Positions 7,994 to 15,210 of a stretch of 24,396 bases of DNA are shown piece by piece. How positions within the stretch are numbered: position 1 is the stretch's first letter; the number at the start of each line of letters is the position of its first letter. The position numbers and the translations under genes are program-made. The notes beneath the pieces are model-generated. The model did no database searches. It saw only the letters and a list, made by a program, of their open reading frames with translations, and was not told where the DNA came from. The stretch lies in contig CANFFZ010000017.1 in the NCBI GenBank assembly GCA_947446155.1, positions 1 through 24,396 of the forward strand. Direction: 5' to 3'. This stretch comes from Chloroflexota bacterium (GTDB lineage Bacteria > Chloroflexota > Dehalococcoidia > UBA2979).

Positions 7994-8598
7994 CAGTGGT
8001 GGCCTCCAGAGGGCGGCATATCGAGCGAGAGCACGGACGGGGCGGCGGGATTGGTCATGCCATGCTCAGCGCTACGCGGGGTAGCGAGGGCGACCTCGAG
8101 GGGCTGGCCCCAGGGCATCGTCACGGTCTGCACGTCGACGGGGTGGTAGCCGGCCATGTCGCCGAGCGCAGTCTTCAGGCGGTCGGCGACATGCGCGCCG
8201 ACAAGCATCTGACGGCCACAGCAGCAGGACTCAGGGGCCTGTTCAGGCTGCGAGCGGTCGAGGGCGAAACCGGCGTAGCAGGAGCACGGACAATCGTAGT
8301 TGAGATCCGCGCCAGCCTCGGTGCGGGTGACGGTATATGCGGGATGGCTGGGGCCGTCCTCGGCGGCAGCGGGGGCGGCGTCAATGTCCGCTGCATCACC
8401 AAGCGGGTACTCCTCGGCAGCGAGGGCGGCGGTGACGGCGTCGAGGACGGCACCAGAGGCGACCTCGATATTGAAGCGGCGGGCCTCCCATGAGCCGTCG
8501 ATGAAGCGTGCGCCGGGTGTGGCGTCGACGGTCTTGCGGATCGTCTCGATGCAGTGTTCGCAGTGGATGGCGGGCGCGTAGAGCGTGAGTTGCGGCAT
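7993..8598 (-). CDS. HMA-domain protein with Cys-rich C-terminal domain
   Basis: From ATG 8598 (GGAGGT nine bases upstream) the protein is 201 aa. Residues 1-70 form a heavy-metal-associated fold with HCEHC at 12-16, so it probably binds Cu(I) like CopZ. A linker rich in Ala and Asp follows, then a second domain with CPCSC (103-107) and CCCG (125-128), six Cys in 25 residues. This could hold zinc, a copper cluster or an iron-sulfur cluster. The archaeal CopZ of Archaeoglobus also joins an HMA domain to a metal-cluster domain, but in the opposite order. It is the first gene of the copper operon and overlaps csoR, so a copper chaperone or storage role is inferred. A longer frame to 8685 would run through the operator and is not used. 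Confidence 0.82.
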   Translation of the reverse strand: MPQLTLYAPAIHCEHCIETIRKTVDATPGARFIDGSWEARRFNIEVASGAVLDAVTAALAAEEYPLGDAADIDAAPAAAEDGPSHPAYTVTRTEAGADLNYDCPCSCYAGFALDRSQPEQAPESCCCGRQMLVGAHVADRLKTALGDMAGYHPVDVQTVTMPWGQPLEVALATPRSAEHGMTNPAAPSVLSLDMPPSGGHH

Positions 8599-8622
8599 TG
8601 GCGTGGTACCTCCTTCGCAAAG

Positions 8623-8650
8623 AGTGTACCCCACCCCCCAGGGTGGGTCT
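8623..8650 (-). promoter_or_regulatory. Copper operon promoter with CsoR-like operator
   Basis: On the minus strand a TACACT -10 (8623-8628) is directly preceded by a G/C-tract inverted repeat (plus strand 8627-8648: TACCCCACCC, a short centre, then AGGGTGGGT). CsoR operators in GC-rich bacteria have this form of C-tract facing G-tract around a short spacer. The repeat fills the space between the -10 and a poor -35 (CAGACC near 8647), so bound repressor would block polymerase. The ribosome-binding site follows at 8608-8613. Confidence 0.65.
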
Positions 8651-8729
8651 GGTGCGCTGGCGAACTCCGAAAGCGGCAGGGACACAGAAGCGCCGCGGAG
8701 TGCGCGGCGTTATTTCTGCTGAGTGGGTG

Positions 8730-8775
8730 CCCGCGACCCTAGGTCGCCGAGGCCTCGGCGACCTAGGGTCGCGGG
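8730..8775 (-). terminator. 46-bp perfect palindrome, probable terminator
   Basis: Arms of 23 bp (8730-8752 and 8753-8775) are perfectly complementary, with no spacer and AGGCCT at the centre. It begins 7 nt after the stop of the 28-aa gene on the minus strand and lies upstream of the copper operon promoter. The position fits a strong terminator insulating that operon, but there is no U tract after the stem. It may instead be a protein-binding or repeat element. Confidence 0.55.
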
Positions 8776-8782
8776 GGACGCC

Positions 8783-8869
8783 CTACTTCCTCTTGGCCGG
8801 AGCCTTGGCCGGAGCCTTGGCCGGAGCCTTGGCTGCTGTCTTGGCAGCGGGCTTCTTCGCAGCGGGCAT
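8783..8869 (-). CDS. 28-aa Lys/Ala/Pro-repeat peptide (histone H1-tail-like)
   Basis: The frame starts at ATG 8869 with AAGGGA eight bases upstream and ends at TAG 8783-8785. The peptide begins MPAAKKPAAKTAAK, continues with three AKAP units and ends KRK. It contains nine basic residues and no acidic ones. The composition is that of histone H1 or HU C-terminal tails, which bind DNA without sequence preference, so a nucleoid or nucleic-acid-binding role is inferred. A good ribosome site, a candidate -10 upstream and a stem-loop just after the stop support a real, independent gene. Being so short it would be missed by most gene finders. Confidence 0.6.
   Translation of the reverse strand: MPAAKKPAAKTAAKAPAKAPAKAPAKRK
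8793..8828 (-). repeat. Three tandem 12-bp units inside the 28-aa gene
   Basis: Three exact copies of TTGGCCGGAGCC (8793-8804, 8805-8816, 8817-8828), in frame and encoding the AKAP repeats. Copy number could vary without breaking the frame. Confidence 0.9.
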
Positions 8870-8903
8870 GTGCGTGTCCCTTCAACGAGAACCTATGTGG
8901 TTT

Positions 8904-8933
8904 GGGCTGGCCAACCCTTGAGCAAAAGTATAT
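8904..8933 (-). promoter_or_regulatory. Candidate promoter and operator of the 28-aa gene
   Basis: On the minus strand TATACT (8928-8933) is a good -10. Between it and the gene lies a near-perfect 14-bp inverted repeat centred on TGGCCA (8904-8917, one mismatch pair), a possible operator. No clear -35 is seen. The leader would be about 50 nt. Confidence 0.4.
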
Positions 8934-8986
8934 GCAGCGATCACTGTAGGGAAAGAAGGCTGATGCGATTTCTGGAACTTTTTTCG

Positions 8987-9021
8987 TGCTGTTCGCGACG
9001 ACTACACCGACGCGAACAGCA
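8987..9021 (-). terminator. Hairpin after the broken amidinotransferase-like gene
   Basis: An 11-bp perfect stem (8987-8997 with 9011-9021) and a 13-nt loop lie 4 nt past the stop codon at 9026. On the minus strand it is followed by an A-rich rather than U-rich tract, so termination would be weak or factor-aided. Confidence 0.5.
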
Positions 9022-9025
9022 TGCG

Positions 9026-9842
9026 TCAGCCGCCCGACCAGTGCGTGAACGCATCGAGCATGAGAACAAGGCACTTCACGCTGCCGCCCGCTTTGATGAA
9101 CTCATCGGTGGGCGTCTCGACGGCGTGGAGGCCGAGGCGGACGAGTGCCTCGGCAGTCTTGGGACAGCCGGTGTTCATCACGACAGCGTCGCCGATGACG
9201 AGTGCGTTGCAGGCGAAGCGGGCGGCCTCGGCATCCGGCACGGCGACTAGGTCGGGGAAGTACTGCTGGATGAGGCGCGAGACTCTGGCGTAAAGACGGG
9301 CGGGTAGTAGAGCGCACGCCCGCCGCCGAGCGGGCAGAAGCAGGTGTCGAGATGGTCGTAGCGTTCGTCGGCGAGTTCGAGGCGGACTGCCTCAGTGTCC
9401 AGCAGTTCGTCGAGGTGGCCGAGCACGCGGTACTCGGTGCGGAAGCGGTAGCCGGCGAAGACAGCAGCGCCGGCGGGAAGGACATCACCCTCGCCTTCCC
9501 AGTAGTGCGGTTCGTGGATCGGCGTAGTGGTGTAGCCGTGGGCCTCAAACCATTCGGTGAAGAGAGCCTCCTCGGTCTGTCGCTCGGAGAAACGAAAGTT
9601 AGCGGGGATGAAGCGGCGGCCGGCAACGCCGGTGTCGTTGCCGGTGAAGGTCATATCAGGAACATCAGGGCCCTGGGGGACGCACTCGACGTCAGACCGA
9701 GGTTGAGCAGGGCGCCTTTGAGGGCGCGCCACTGTTCGAGGATACGCGGGCCGGAGACCTGATCGGCGCGGCGCATCCACGGATTGATCTCGTAGGCGAT
9801 GGTGAAATGGAGCGGCTCGCACATCAGAACGTGACTGGTCAC
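9026..9842 (-). pseudogene. Amidinotransferase / dimethylargininase-like gene, two frameshifts
   Basis: Three consecutive frames on the minus strand join into one recognisable protein of about 270 aa. The first runs from GTG 9842 (GGGAGG upstream): VLMCEPLHF, then YEINPWM, up to about 9697. The second, about 9695-9280, contains MTFTGN, the GEGD loop and HLDTCFCPL. The third, about 9280-9026, contains RFACNALVIG and the expected catalytic Cys in GGSVKC. These are motifs of the amidinotransferase / DDAH / arginine deiminase fold, which hydrolyses or transfers guanidino groups. Both junctions (about 9691-9700 and 9272-9285) fit a single missing base. The active-site residues survive, so the damage is recent or is a sequence error. 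The exact substrate cannot be told. Confidence 0.82.
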
Positions 9843-9881
9843 CGAGCCTCCCGAGGCGGCGGGATCAGAACAGCCGCCCCC

Positions 9882-9889
9882 TCTATACT
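9882..9889. promoter_or_regulatory. Overlapping divergent -10 elements
   Basis: TCTATACT reads as TATACT on the plus strand (9884-9889) and as TATAGA on the minus strand (9882-9887). The plus element is exactly 6 nt before GTG 9896, as in a leaderless mRNA. The minus element would give the amidinotransferase-like gene a leader of about 30 nt containing GGGAGG. No clear -35 is visible on either side. Confidence 0.5.
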
Positions 9890-9895
9890 GCGCCC

Positions 9896-10543
9896 GTGCT
9901 CTCTCACACGTTCTCACACCCCGGCAGCGAAGGGCTGGTTCCCACGCTGATTGCCCTGCATGGGTACGGATCGCACGCCTACGACCTAGTGGGCCTTGCG
10001 CCGATGCTGGCGGGCGGGCGGCTGTTGGTGATCTGCCCGCAGTCACCGCACCGCATTGAGGCGGACGTGGTGGGGTACTCGTGGGCGGAGGGTGACGTGG
10101 ACGGCCGGACAGCGGCATCGAGCATCGCCACATCGGCGCAGCAAGTGCTCGCGTTCATGGATACAGCGGTGCAGCAGTACCCGATCGACCCGGAGCGGCT
10201 GGTGCTGCTGGGGTTCAGCCAGGGCGGGATGGTGGCGGCACACGCGGCACTGACGGCACCGGGGCGCTTCGCGGGCCTCGTGCTGCTTAGCACGACGACG
10301 GACGAGGAGCGCATGGGCAAGTTACCGGTGTCGCCGGAGGCGAAGCGGCTGCCGATTCTGATCCAGCACGGGGCGAGCGATCCCACGATCCCGATCATCG
10401 AGGCGTTCTCGACCTCGATGCTGCTGCAGGGGCAGGGCTTACAGGCGGAGTTGCAGCAGTTCCCGATGCGGCACGAGGTGTCACTGGAGAGCGCCGAGTC
10501 GCTGTCGAACTGGCTGGCCAAGGTGCTGCGGATGCCGGAGTAA
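9896..10543 (+). CDS. Carboxylesterase / phospholipase-type alpha/beta hydrolase
   Basis: A 215-aa cytoplasmic alpha/beta hydrolase of the acyl-protein-thioesterase/carboxylesterase type. The LIALHGYGS oxyanion segment is at 18-26, the nucleophile elbow GFSQGG at about 107-112, an Asp in HGASDP and a His in MRHEV near the end complete the triad, and the length is typical. It hydrolyses carboxyl esters of short or lipid acyl chains; the natural substrate is unknown. The start GTG 9896 has no ribosome-binding site but lies 6 nt after TATACT, so a leaderless message is likely. It is followed after 59 nt by ispH, which has its own promoter-like TACAAT. Confidence 0.88.
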   Translation: MLSHTFSHPGSEGLVPTLIALHGYGSHAYDLVGLAPMLAGGRLLVICPQSPHRIEADVVGYSWAEGDVDGRTAASSIATSAQQVLAFMDTAVQQYPIDPERLVLLGFSQGGMVAAHAALTAPGRFAGLVLLSTTTDEERMGKLPVSPEAKRLPILIQHGASDPTIPIIEAFSTSMLLQGQGLQAELQQFPMRHEVSLESAESLSNWLAKVLRMPE

Positions 10544-10602
10544 CCGCAGCCGTCTCGTACAATCATTCGCAGCAGCCGTTCAGAATCGCTCGCGGAGGAC
10601 AG

Positions 10603-11520
10603 ATGCCTCACACGCTCTTACTGGCTCAGCCTCGCGGCTTTTGCGCGGGTGTGGTGCGGGCGATCGACGTGCTGGACGAGGTGCTCGACCGCGAGCCAGC
10701 ACCGGTCTACGCCTTCCATGAGATCGTCCATAACCGGCACGTAGTTGATGGCTTCCGGGCGCGAGGCGCGGTGTTCGTCGACAGCCTCGATGAGGTGCCG
10801 GAGGGCGCGCGGATTGTGTTCAGCGCACACGGCGTCTCACCGGAGGTGGTGGCGGAGGCGCACCGGCGGCAGCTGCGGGTGATCGACGCGACATGCCCCC
10901 TTGTGACCAAGGTGCACCTCGAAACCAAGAAAGCGGCGAAGGACGGGTACGACGTGCTGCTGGTGGGGCACCGCGGTCACGACGAGGTGGTGGGGACACT
11001 GGGCGAAGCGCCGGACCGGACGACGATCATCGATTCGCCGGCCGAGATGGCCTCGCTACCGCGGCGCGAGCGGCCGGTGTTCGTGGTGACTCAGACGACG
11101 CTTTCGCTGGAGGATACGGCGCAAGTGATCGACGCGATCCGTAGCGAGTACCCCGACGCGCAGGTGCGGAACGACATTTGCTACGCGACGACCAACAGGC
11201 AGATGGCGGTGCGGACGATTGCAGAGCGCGCCGACCTTGTTCTGGTGGTGGGTTCAAGCAATTCCAGCAATTCGGTGCGGCTACGTGAAGTGGCCGCGAG
11301 CATGGGGAAGCCAGCGTACCGCGTGGACGGCATCGAGGAGATCGACCCGGCATGGTACGAGGGTGTGGGCGTAGTAGGGCTGACGGCGGGTGCCTCGGTG
11401 CCGGACGAGTTGTTGGAGCCGATCATCGAGGATCTACGGCGACGCGGTGTAACTCGGGTGGAGCCGGTGGTGGTGGCGGAGGAGACAATCGTGTTCCAGC
11501 CACCTGATGCGAGCGCGTAG
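10603..11520 (+). CDS. ispH: 4-hydroxy-3-methylbut-2-enyl diphosphate reductase
   Basis: A 305-aa LytB/IspH enzyme catalysing the last step of the non-mevalonate isoprenoid pathway, HMBPP to IPP and DMAPP. The three [4Fe-4S] ligands are Cys14 (GFCAGV), Cys98 (DATCPL) and Cys193 (NDICYATTNRQ). The substrate-binding HNRHVV, SAHGVSP, GHRGHDE, TQTTLS and SSNSSNS motifs are all present. The length is normal and the frame is intact. ATG 10603 follows GGAGGA (10594-10599), slightly close. A TACAAT hexamer at 10558-10563 may be its own -10. It converges with the regulator gene ending at 11540, and no terminator hairpin is seen in the 19-nt gap. Confidence 0.97.
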   Translation: MPHTLLLAQPRGFCAGVVRAIDVLDEVLDREPAPVYAFHEIVHNRHVVDGFRARGAVFVDSLDEVPEGARIVFSAHGVSPEVVAEAHRRQLRVIDATCPLVTKVHLETKKAAKDGYDVLLVGHRGHDEVVGTLGEAPDRTTIIDSPAEMASLPRRERPVFVVTQTTLSLEDTAQVIDAIRSEYPDAQVRNDICYATTNRQMAVRTIAERADLVLVVGSSNSSNSVRLREVAASMGKPAYRVDGIEEIDPAWYEGVGVVGLTAGASVPDELLEPIIEDLRRRGVTRVEPVVVAEETIVFQPPDASA

Positions 11521-11539
11521 GCCGACGACGTGGCAGTAG

Positions 11540-12184
11540 TTAGCGGATGACGTAGCCGACGCCGCGGACAGTGGCGACGACATCGGGTACGCCGGCATGC
11601 TTGAGTTTGCCGCGGAGGCGCGAGATGTGGGGCTCGACAAAGTTGCGAGAGCCGAAGGTCTCGTAGCCCCATACGGCCTCGGAGATGACATCGGTGGAGA
11701 GCACCTCGCCGCGGCGGGTCAGCAGCAGGCGAAGCAGGTCAAATTCACGGGGGTGAGCACCACGAGTGTGCCGCTGACGCGCACCTCGTGAGCCGCAACT
11801 CGGAGGGTGATACCGCGGGGGCCTTCGAGGACTTCGCCCGGGGGGGGCGAGGCGACGACGGAGCAGCGCGTGAAACCGGCGCTCGATAGCCGCGGGACGC
11901 TGGATATAGTCGTCGGCGCCGAGATCGAAAGCGAGCAACCGATCTTGGTCGCTGCCGCCCTCAGCGAGGAAGACGACGGGTACGTCGCTGCGCTCGCGGA
12001 TAACGCAGCAGGCCTCGAACTGCGCGGTCGCGGGCAGATGGGTAGCGAGGACGATCAGGTCAAACGACTCGCGATCGAGGAGAACGGCGGCATCAGAGGC
12101 AGCGACGCGCACGACGACATAGCCGGACTGCGCAATCGCATCGGCACATTCACCCGGGACGGGCGGCACATCATCGACAAACAT
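11540..12184 (-). CDS. OmpR-type response regulator with degenerate receiver and compensating frameshifts
   Basis: The 214-aa frame has a receiver-like domain (about 1-112) and an OmpR/PhoB winged-helix domain (about 143-214: REFDLLRLLL, then VWGYETFGSRNFVEPHISRLRGKL, then VRGVGYVI). In the receiver the phospho-acceptor position reads LIVLATHLP, where LxLxDxxLP is expected, so Asp is replaced by Ala. The switch Thr is Ala (VVFLAE) and the Lys is Arg (YIQRP). Phosphorylation control is therefore probably absent. Between the domains about 30 residues are Arg/Pro-rich nonsense. The shifted frame there reads GEVLEGPRGITLRVA, as a normal linker would, so two opposite one-base shifts lie at a G8 run (11840-11847) and a G5 run (11749-11753). 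There is no partner kinase nearby. Confidence 0.78.
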   Translation of the reverse strand: MFVDDVPPVPGECADAIAQSGYVVVRVAASDAAVLLDRESFDLIVLATHLPATAQFEACCVIRERSDVPVVFLAEGGSDQDRLLAFDLGADDYIQRPAAIERRFHALLRRRLAPPGRSPRRPPRYHPPSCGSRGARQRHTRGAHPREFDLLRLLLTRRGEVLSTDVISEAVWGYETFGSRNFVEPHISRLRGKLKHAGVPDVVATVRGVGYVIR

Positions 12185-12328
12185 CAGGTGATGCGTTACC
12201 TGAATCTGCCTCTCAACTAGGCGCTGGCTATGGCGCGCTTAGCCGCCACGACTTTAGTGCGCGCACGGGTCAGGGGACCGATGGGGAATCACGGAGACAG
12301 CGCGTGTCAGTGATACGTCAAAAAGCGT

Positions 12329-12348
12329 GTTACTCGCGGTTACTCGCG
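12329..12348. repeat. 10-bp tandem duplication at the pabC stop codon
   Basis: GTTACTCGCG occurs twice in tandem (12329-12338 and 12339-12348), overlapping the last codons and stop of pabC. Confidence 0.85.
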
Positions 12349-13196
12349 CACTCCCGTGCCACGAGTTCGGCGTAGGCCTGCATGAGGCGGACGGTCAGCG
12401 GCCCGGGGGCATCGCCACCCGTCCACCAGCCGGAGATGTGTGAGACGGGACGAAGACCAACGACGCTGTTGGTGGTGAAGACCTCGGCGGCATCGGCGAG
12501 GACGGCAGGCATGAGGCGGCGCTCGCGGACGGTCAGTCCGAGGTCGCGGGCACACTCCATGACGGCCTCGCGGGTGACACCGGGGAGGGGGCCTGTGACG
12601 AGGGGCGGGGTGACGAGTTCGCCAGCGGCGGTGACGGCGAAGATGTTGGCGGTCGCGGCCTCGACGGCATCGCCGCGGGGACTGAGGAGCAGTGCATCGT
12701 CCGCGTTGTGCTCACGCGCCTCGGCGATGGCGAGCAGCGAGGTGAGGTAGTTCGCGGTCTTCGCGCCGGGGAGCGCCCGCTCGGCATTGATGTGGAGCGA
12801 AGCGACGGCGAGGCGCGCCGGGGCGGGGTCAGGCAGCGGCGGTTCGGTAGTGATGAGAATGGTCGGCTCAGTGGGGGCGGTGAGGTCGGGGCGGCCATTA
12901 CCACGGCCGGCGCTGATAGTGAGGCGAACACGCGCCTCGGTCAGGCTGTTGGCACCGAGGGCCGCGGCGATGGCATCGGCGAGCATCTCAAAGTCAGGGC
13001 GGTGGACTCCGAGCACCTCGAGGCCCGCGTCGAGGCGGGCGAGGTGCTGGTGCAGGCGGAAGACCACGCCGTTGAAGGCTCGCATGGTCTCGAAGCAGGC
13101 CGCGCCATACATGAAACCAAGGTCGTCGATGGAGACCGTCGCACGGTCGCGCGGCACCAATACGCCGTTGAGCCAGACGCAAGGTTGTTCAGGCAT
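12330..13196 (-). CDS. pabC: Aminodeoxychorismate lyase (class IV aminotransferase)
   Basis: A 288-aa pyridoxal-phosphate enzyme of fold type IV. The N-terminal WLNGVLVPRD, the DDLGFMYGAACFET segment, the PLP-binding Lys146 in ALPGAKTANYL, and EAATANIFAV plus TNSVVGLRPV at the C-terminus mark the family. Fold type IV includes branched-chain and D-amino-acid aminotransferases, so sequence alone is ambiguous. The neighbour decides: it starts two bases after the stop of a PabB-type gene, so it most likely releases pyruvate from aminodeoxychorismate to give p-aminobenzoate for folate. Translation is probably coupled to pabB. Confidence 0.85.
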   Translation of the reverse strand: MPEQPCVWLNGVLVPRDRATVSIDDLGFMYGAACFETMRAFNGVVFRLHQHLARLDAGLEVLGVHRPDFEMLADAIAAALGANSLTEARVRLTISAGRGNGRPDLTAPTEPTILITTEPPLPDPAPARLAVASLHINAERALPGAKTANYLTSLLAIAEAREHNADDALLLSPRGDAVEAATANIFAVTAAGELVTPPLVTGPLPGVTREAVMECARDLGLTVRERRLMPAVLADAAEVFTTNSVVGLRPVSHISGWWTGGDAPGPLTVRLMQAYAELVARECASNRE

Positions 13197-13198
13197 GG

Positions 13199-14680
13199 TC
13201 AGCGGGTTGCCTGCATCGGCTCACGCACCGGCAGCGCAGCCGGGGCAGGAGCCTCGATCACTGCATCGGGGAGGGATGCACCGAGGGCGCGAGCCATGCC
13301 GCGGGCCTTGTCGAGTGTCTCGCGGTACTCAGCGGCGGGATCGGAGTCGGCGACGATCGCGCCGCCGACATGCGCGTGGGCGATGCCGCCGGCGAGCGTG
13401 ATGGTGCGAATGGCGACGTTGAGGTCGATGCGGCCGTGAACGGAGACGTAGCCGATGCCGCCGGTATAGACGCCGCGAACTGTGGGTTCGAGTTCGTCGA
13501 TGATCTCCAGCGCGCGGATCTTGGGTGCGCCGGTGACGGAGCCACCGGGGAAGATCGCGCGCAAGGTCGCCTCGATACCTACATCCGGACGGCGGCGGGC
13601 GGTGACGGTAGACGTGAGGTGATGCACCTGAGCGAAGGTTTCCAGTGCAGCTAGTTCGGGGACGCGCACGCTGCCGACCTGTGCAATGCGGCCTAGGTCG
13701 TTGCGTTCGAGATCGACGATCATCACGTGCTCGGCGGCGTCCTTCGTGCTTGCGCGGAGCGCGGCGGCTAGCCTCGCGTCTTCAGCGGGGGTCACACCGC
13801 GCGGGCGAGTACCTTTGATCGGGCGCGTCTCGATGTACGTCGCGTCGGCGAGCAGAAGGCGCTCGGGAGATGACGACAGCACCTCGACGCCGCCGAGCGC
13901 GAGGTAGGCCGCGAAGGGAGCAGGGCTGACGGCGCGGAGGCGGCGGTAGAGGGTGAAGCCATCTTCGACCACCGGGATGGAGAAGCGCTGTGACAGGTTG
14001 ACCTGATAGATGTCTCCCGCCTCGATGTAGCGAAGAGCGCGGCGGACGGAGGAGAGGTAAGCCTCACGGGTGAAGTTGGAGCGGAAGGGGCGGAGTGAGG
14101 CTTGCGGTGCCACAGAGGAGGACGGAGGGAATCGGGGAATGCTTGCGAGGCTCGACCGGAGGGCAGCCACGGCTTCTGGGGTACCGGTGAGGTAGCCGGC
14201 GTTGGTTTCGTTGTCCCAGACGAGGGCGGCGTCATACCAGGCGACGGCGAGATCGGGCGCGCACACATCGTCGACGGTGGTGGCGGGCAGGCGCTCGATG
14301 TGGCGGCCGAGTTCGAAGCCGAGGTAGCCGATGGCACCGCCGACGAAGGGGAGCATGCCGACCGCCGCGGCGCGCGGTTCAGCCTCGATGGCGGCGGCGA
14401 GCGCGGAGACGGGATCAGCATCGAAGGTACGTGCGACGCCGTCCTCGATGCGGGTCACGGCACGGTCGCGGGCGGTGAGTGTCCAGCGCGGCTCGCAAGC
14501 GACGATCGACCACCGGCCGGTGCGTGCGTGCGGCATCGCTGAGTCGAGCCAGACGAGGCCGTGTGCGTCACGAAGATGCGCGGCGGCAGCCTCGGGGCCG
14601 AAGCCGGACCACGGCTCGGCGACGTGCGCGCGGTGGGGCATGGCGGGATCCATCGCTATGCTGGTGGGAGCGAGCGTCAT
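13199..14680 (-). CDS. pabB: Aminodeoxychorismate synthase component I
   Basis: A 493-aa chorismate-utilising enzyme (from ATG 14680). The N-terminal part resembles the anthranilate synthase I N-domain (LVWLDSAMPH, GAIGYLGFELGRHIE). The C-terminal catalytic part has GDIYQVNLSQRF, PIKGTRPRG, DLERNDLGRIAQ, FPGGSVTGAPK and YTGGIGYVS. PIKGT, with Lys in place of the Ala of TrpE, identifies PabB: this Lys forms the covalent intermediate. It makes 4-amino-4-deoxychorismate with ammonia from a PabA subunit, which is not in the window. The start is uncertain: neither ATG 14680 nor ATG 14653 has a ribosome site, and a TACAAT hexamer overlaps the first one, which would favour 14653. The longer frame upstream lacks family similarity. 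Confidence 0.93.
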   Translation of the reverse strand: MTLAPTSIAMDPAMPHRAHVAEPWSGFGPEAAAAHLRDAHGLVWLDSAMPHARTGRWSIVACEPRWTLTARDRAVTRIEDGVARTFDADPVSALAAAIEAEPRAAAVGMLPFVGGAIGYLGFELGRHIERLPATTVDDVCAPDLAVAWYDAALVWDNETNAGYLTGTPEAVAALRSSLASIPRFPPSSSVAPQASLRPFRSNFTREAYLSSVRRALRYIEAGDIYQVNLSQRFSIPVVEDGFTLYRRLRAVSPAPFAAYLALGGVEVLSSSPERLLLADATYIETRPIKGTRPRGVTPAEDARLAAALRASTKDAAEHVMIVDLERNDLGRIAQVGSVRVPELAALETFAQVHHLTSTVTARRRPDVGIEATLRAIFPGGSVTGAPKIRALEIIDELEPTVRGVYTGGIGYVSVHGRIDLNVAIRTITLAGGIAHAHVGGAIVADSDPAAEYRETLDKARGMARALGASLPDAVIEAPAPAALPVREPMQATR

Positions 14681-14751
14681 TGTACGCCGCGCAGTGTTAC
14701 AGGCTGGCGCCACATTACGAATCACGAAAGCGGTATCCGCGCGATGCCCCA

Positions 14752-15165
14752 ATGAGCCGCACGCTGCTGCGCCGTCTCTCGATCTTTGCGGTGCTCGCCT
14801 CGGTGGTAGGCATCCTGCTGCTGACGCTGACACCGCTGGGGGCAGGGCCTGCGGGTGCGTGGGGCGACGTATGCGCGCTCGGCGTGCCGTGCTCGCTAGG
14901 GCACGCGGCGGCGTTTCTGGTGCTGGGGATGGCGCTGGCCGGCTGGTATGCCACCAGTCAGGCGGCACGGCGGTCGCCGGCGCGGATACTGGTGATGCTG
15001 CTACTGGGGCTGTGGATCTTCGCGGCGCTGGACGAGATGGCACAAAGCCTAGTGGGGCGCGAAGCGGAACTCAGCGATTGGATCACGGATATGGTGGGCG
15101 GTCTTCTGGGTCTGTTCGGGGGAAGCGCGCTGTTACGCCTCGTGATGCAGGTGCTGCGGCGGTAG
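14752..15165 (+). CDS. VanZ-like membrane protein
   Basis: A 137-aa protein with four hydrophobic segments (about 10-30, 48-66, 76-95 and 111-132). The family signature is in the third and fourth: ALDEMAQSLVGREAELSDWITDMVGGLLG, of which the DExxQ, R and DxxxxxxG positions are conserved in VanZ-like proteins. VanZ gives low-level teicoplanin resistance in enterococci, but most relatives are uncharacterised membrane proteins, so no resistance role should be assumed. It is transcribed divergently from pabB with 71 nt between. ATG 14752 gives a typical N-terminus; the ribosome site is weak and a short leader is possible. Confidence 0.8.
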   Translation: MSRTLLRRLSIFAVLASVVGILLLTLTPLGAGPAGAWGDVCALGVPCSLGHAAAFLVLGMALAGWYATSQAARRSPARILVMLLLGLWIFAALDEMAQSLVGREAELSDWITDMVGGLLGLFGGSALLRLVMQVLRR

Positions 15166-15210
15166 ACTACTCAGATACACAACGGCTCCGACTTCATGAT
15201 GGTTCCGAGA

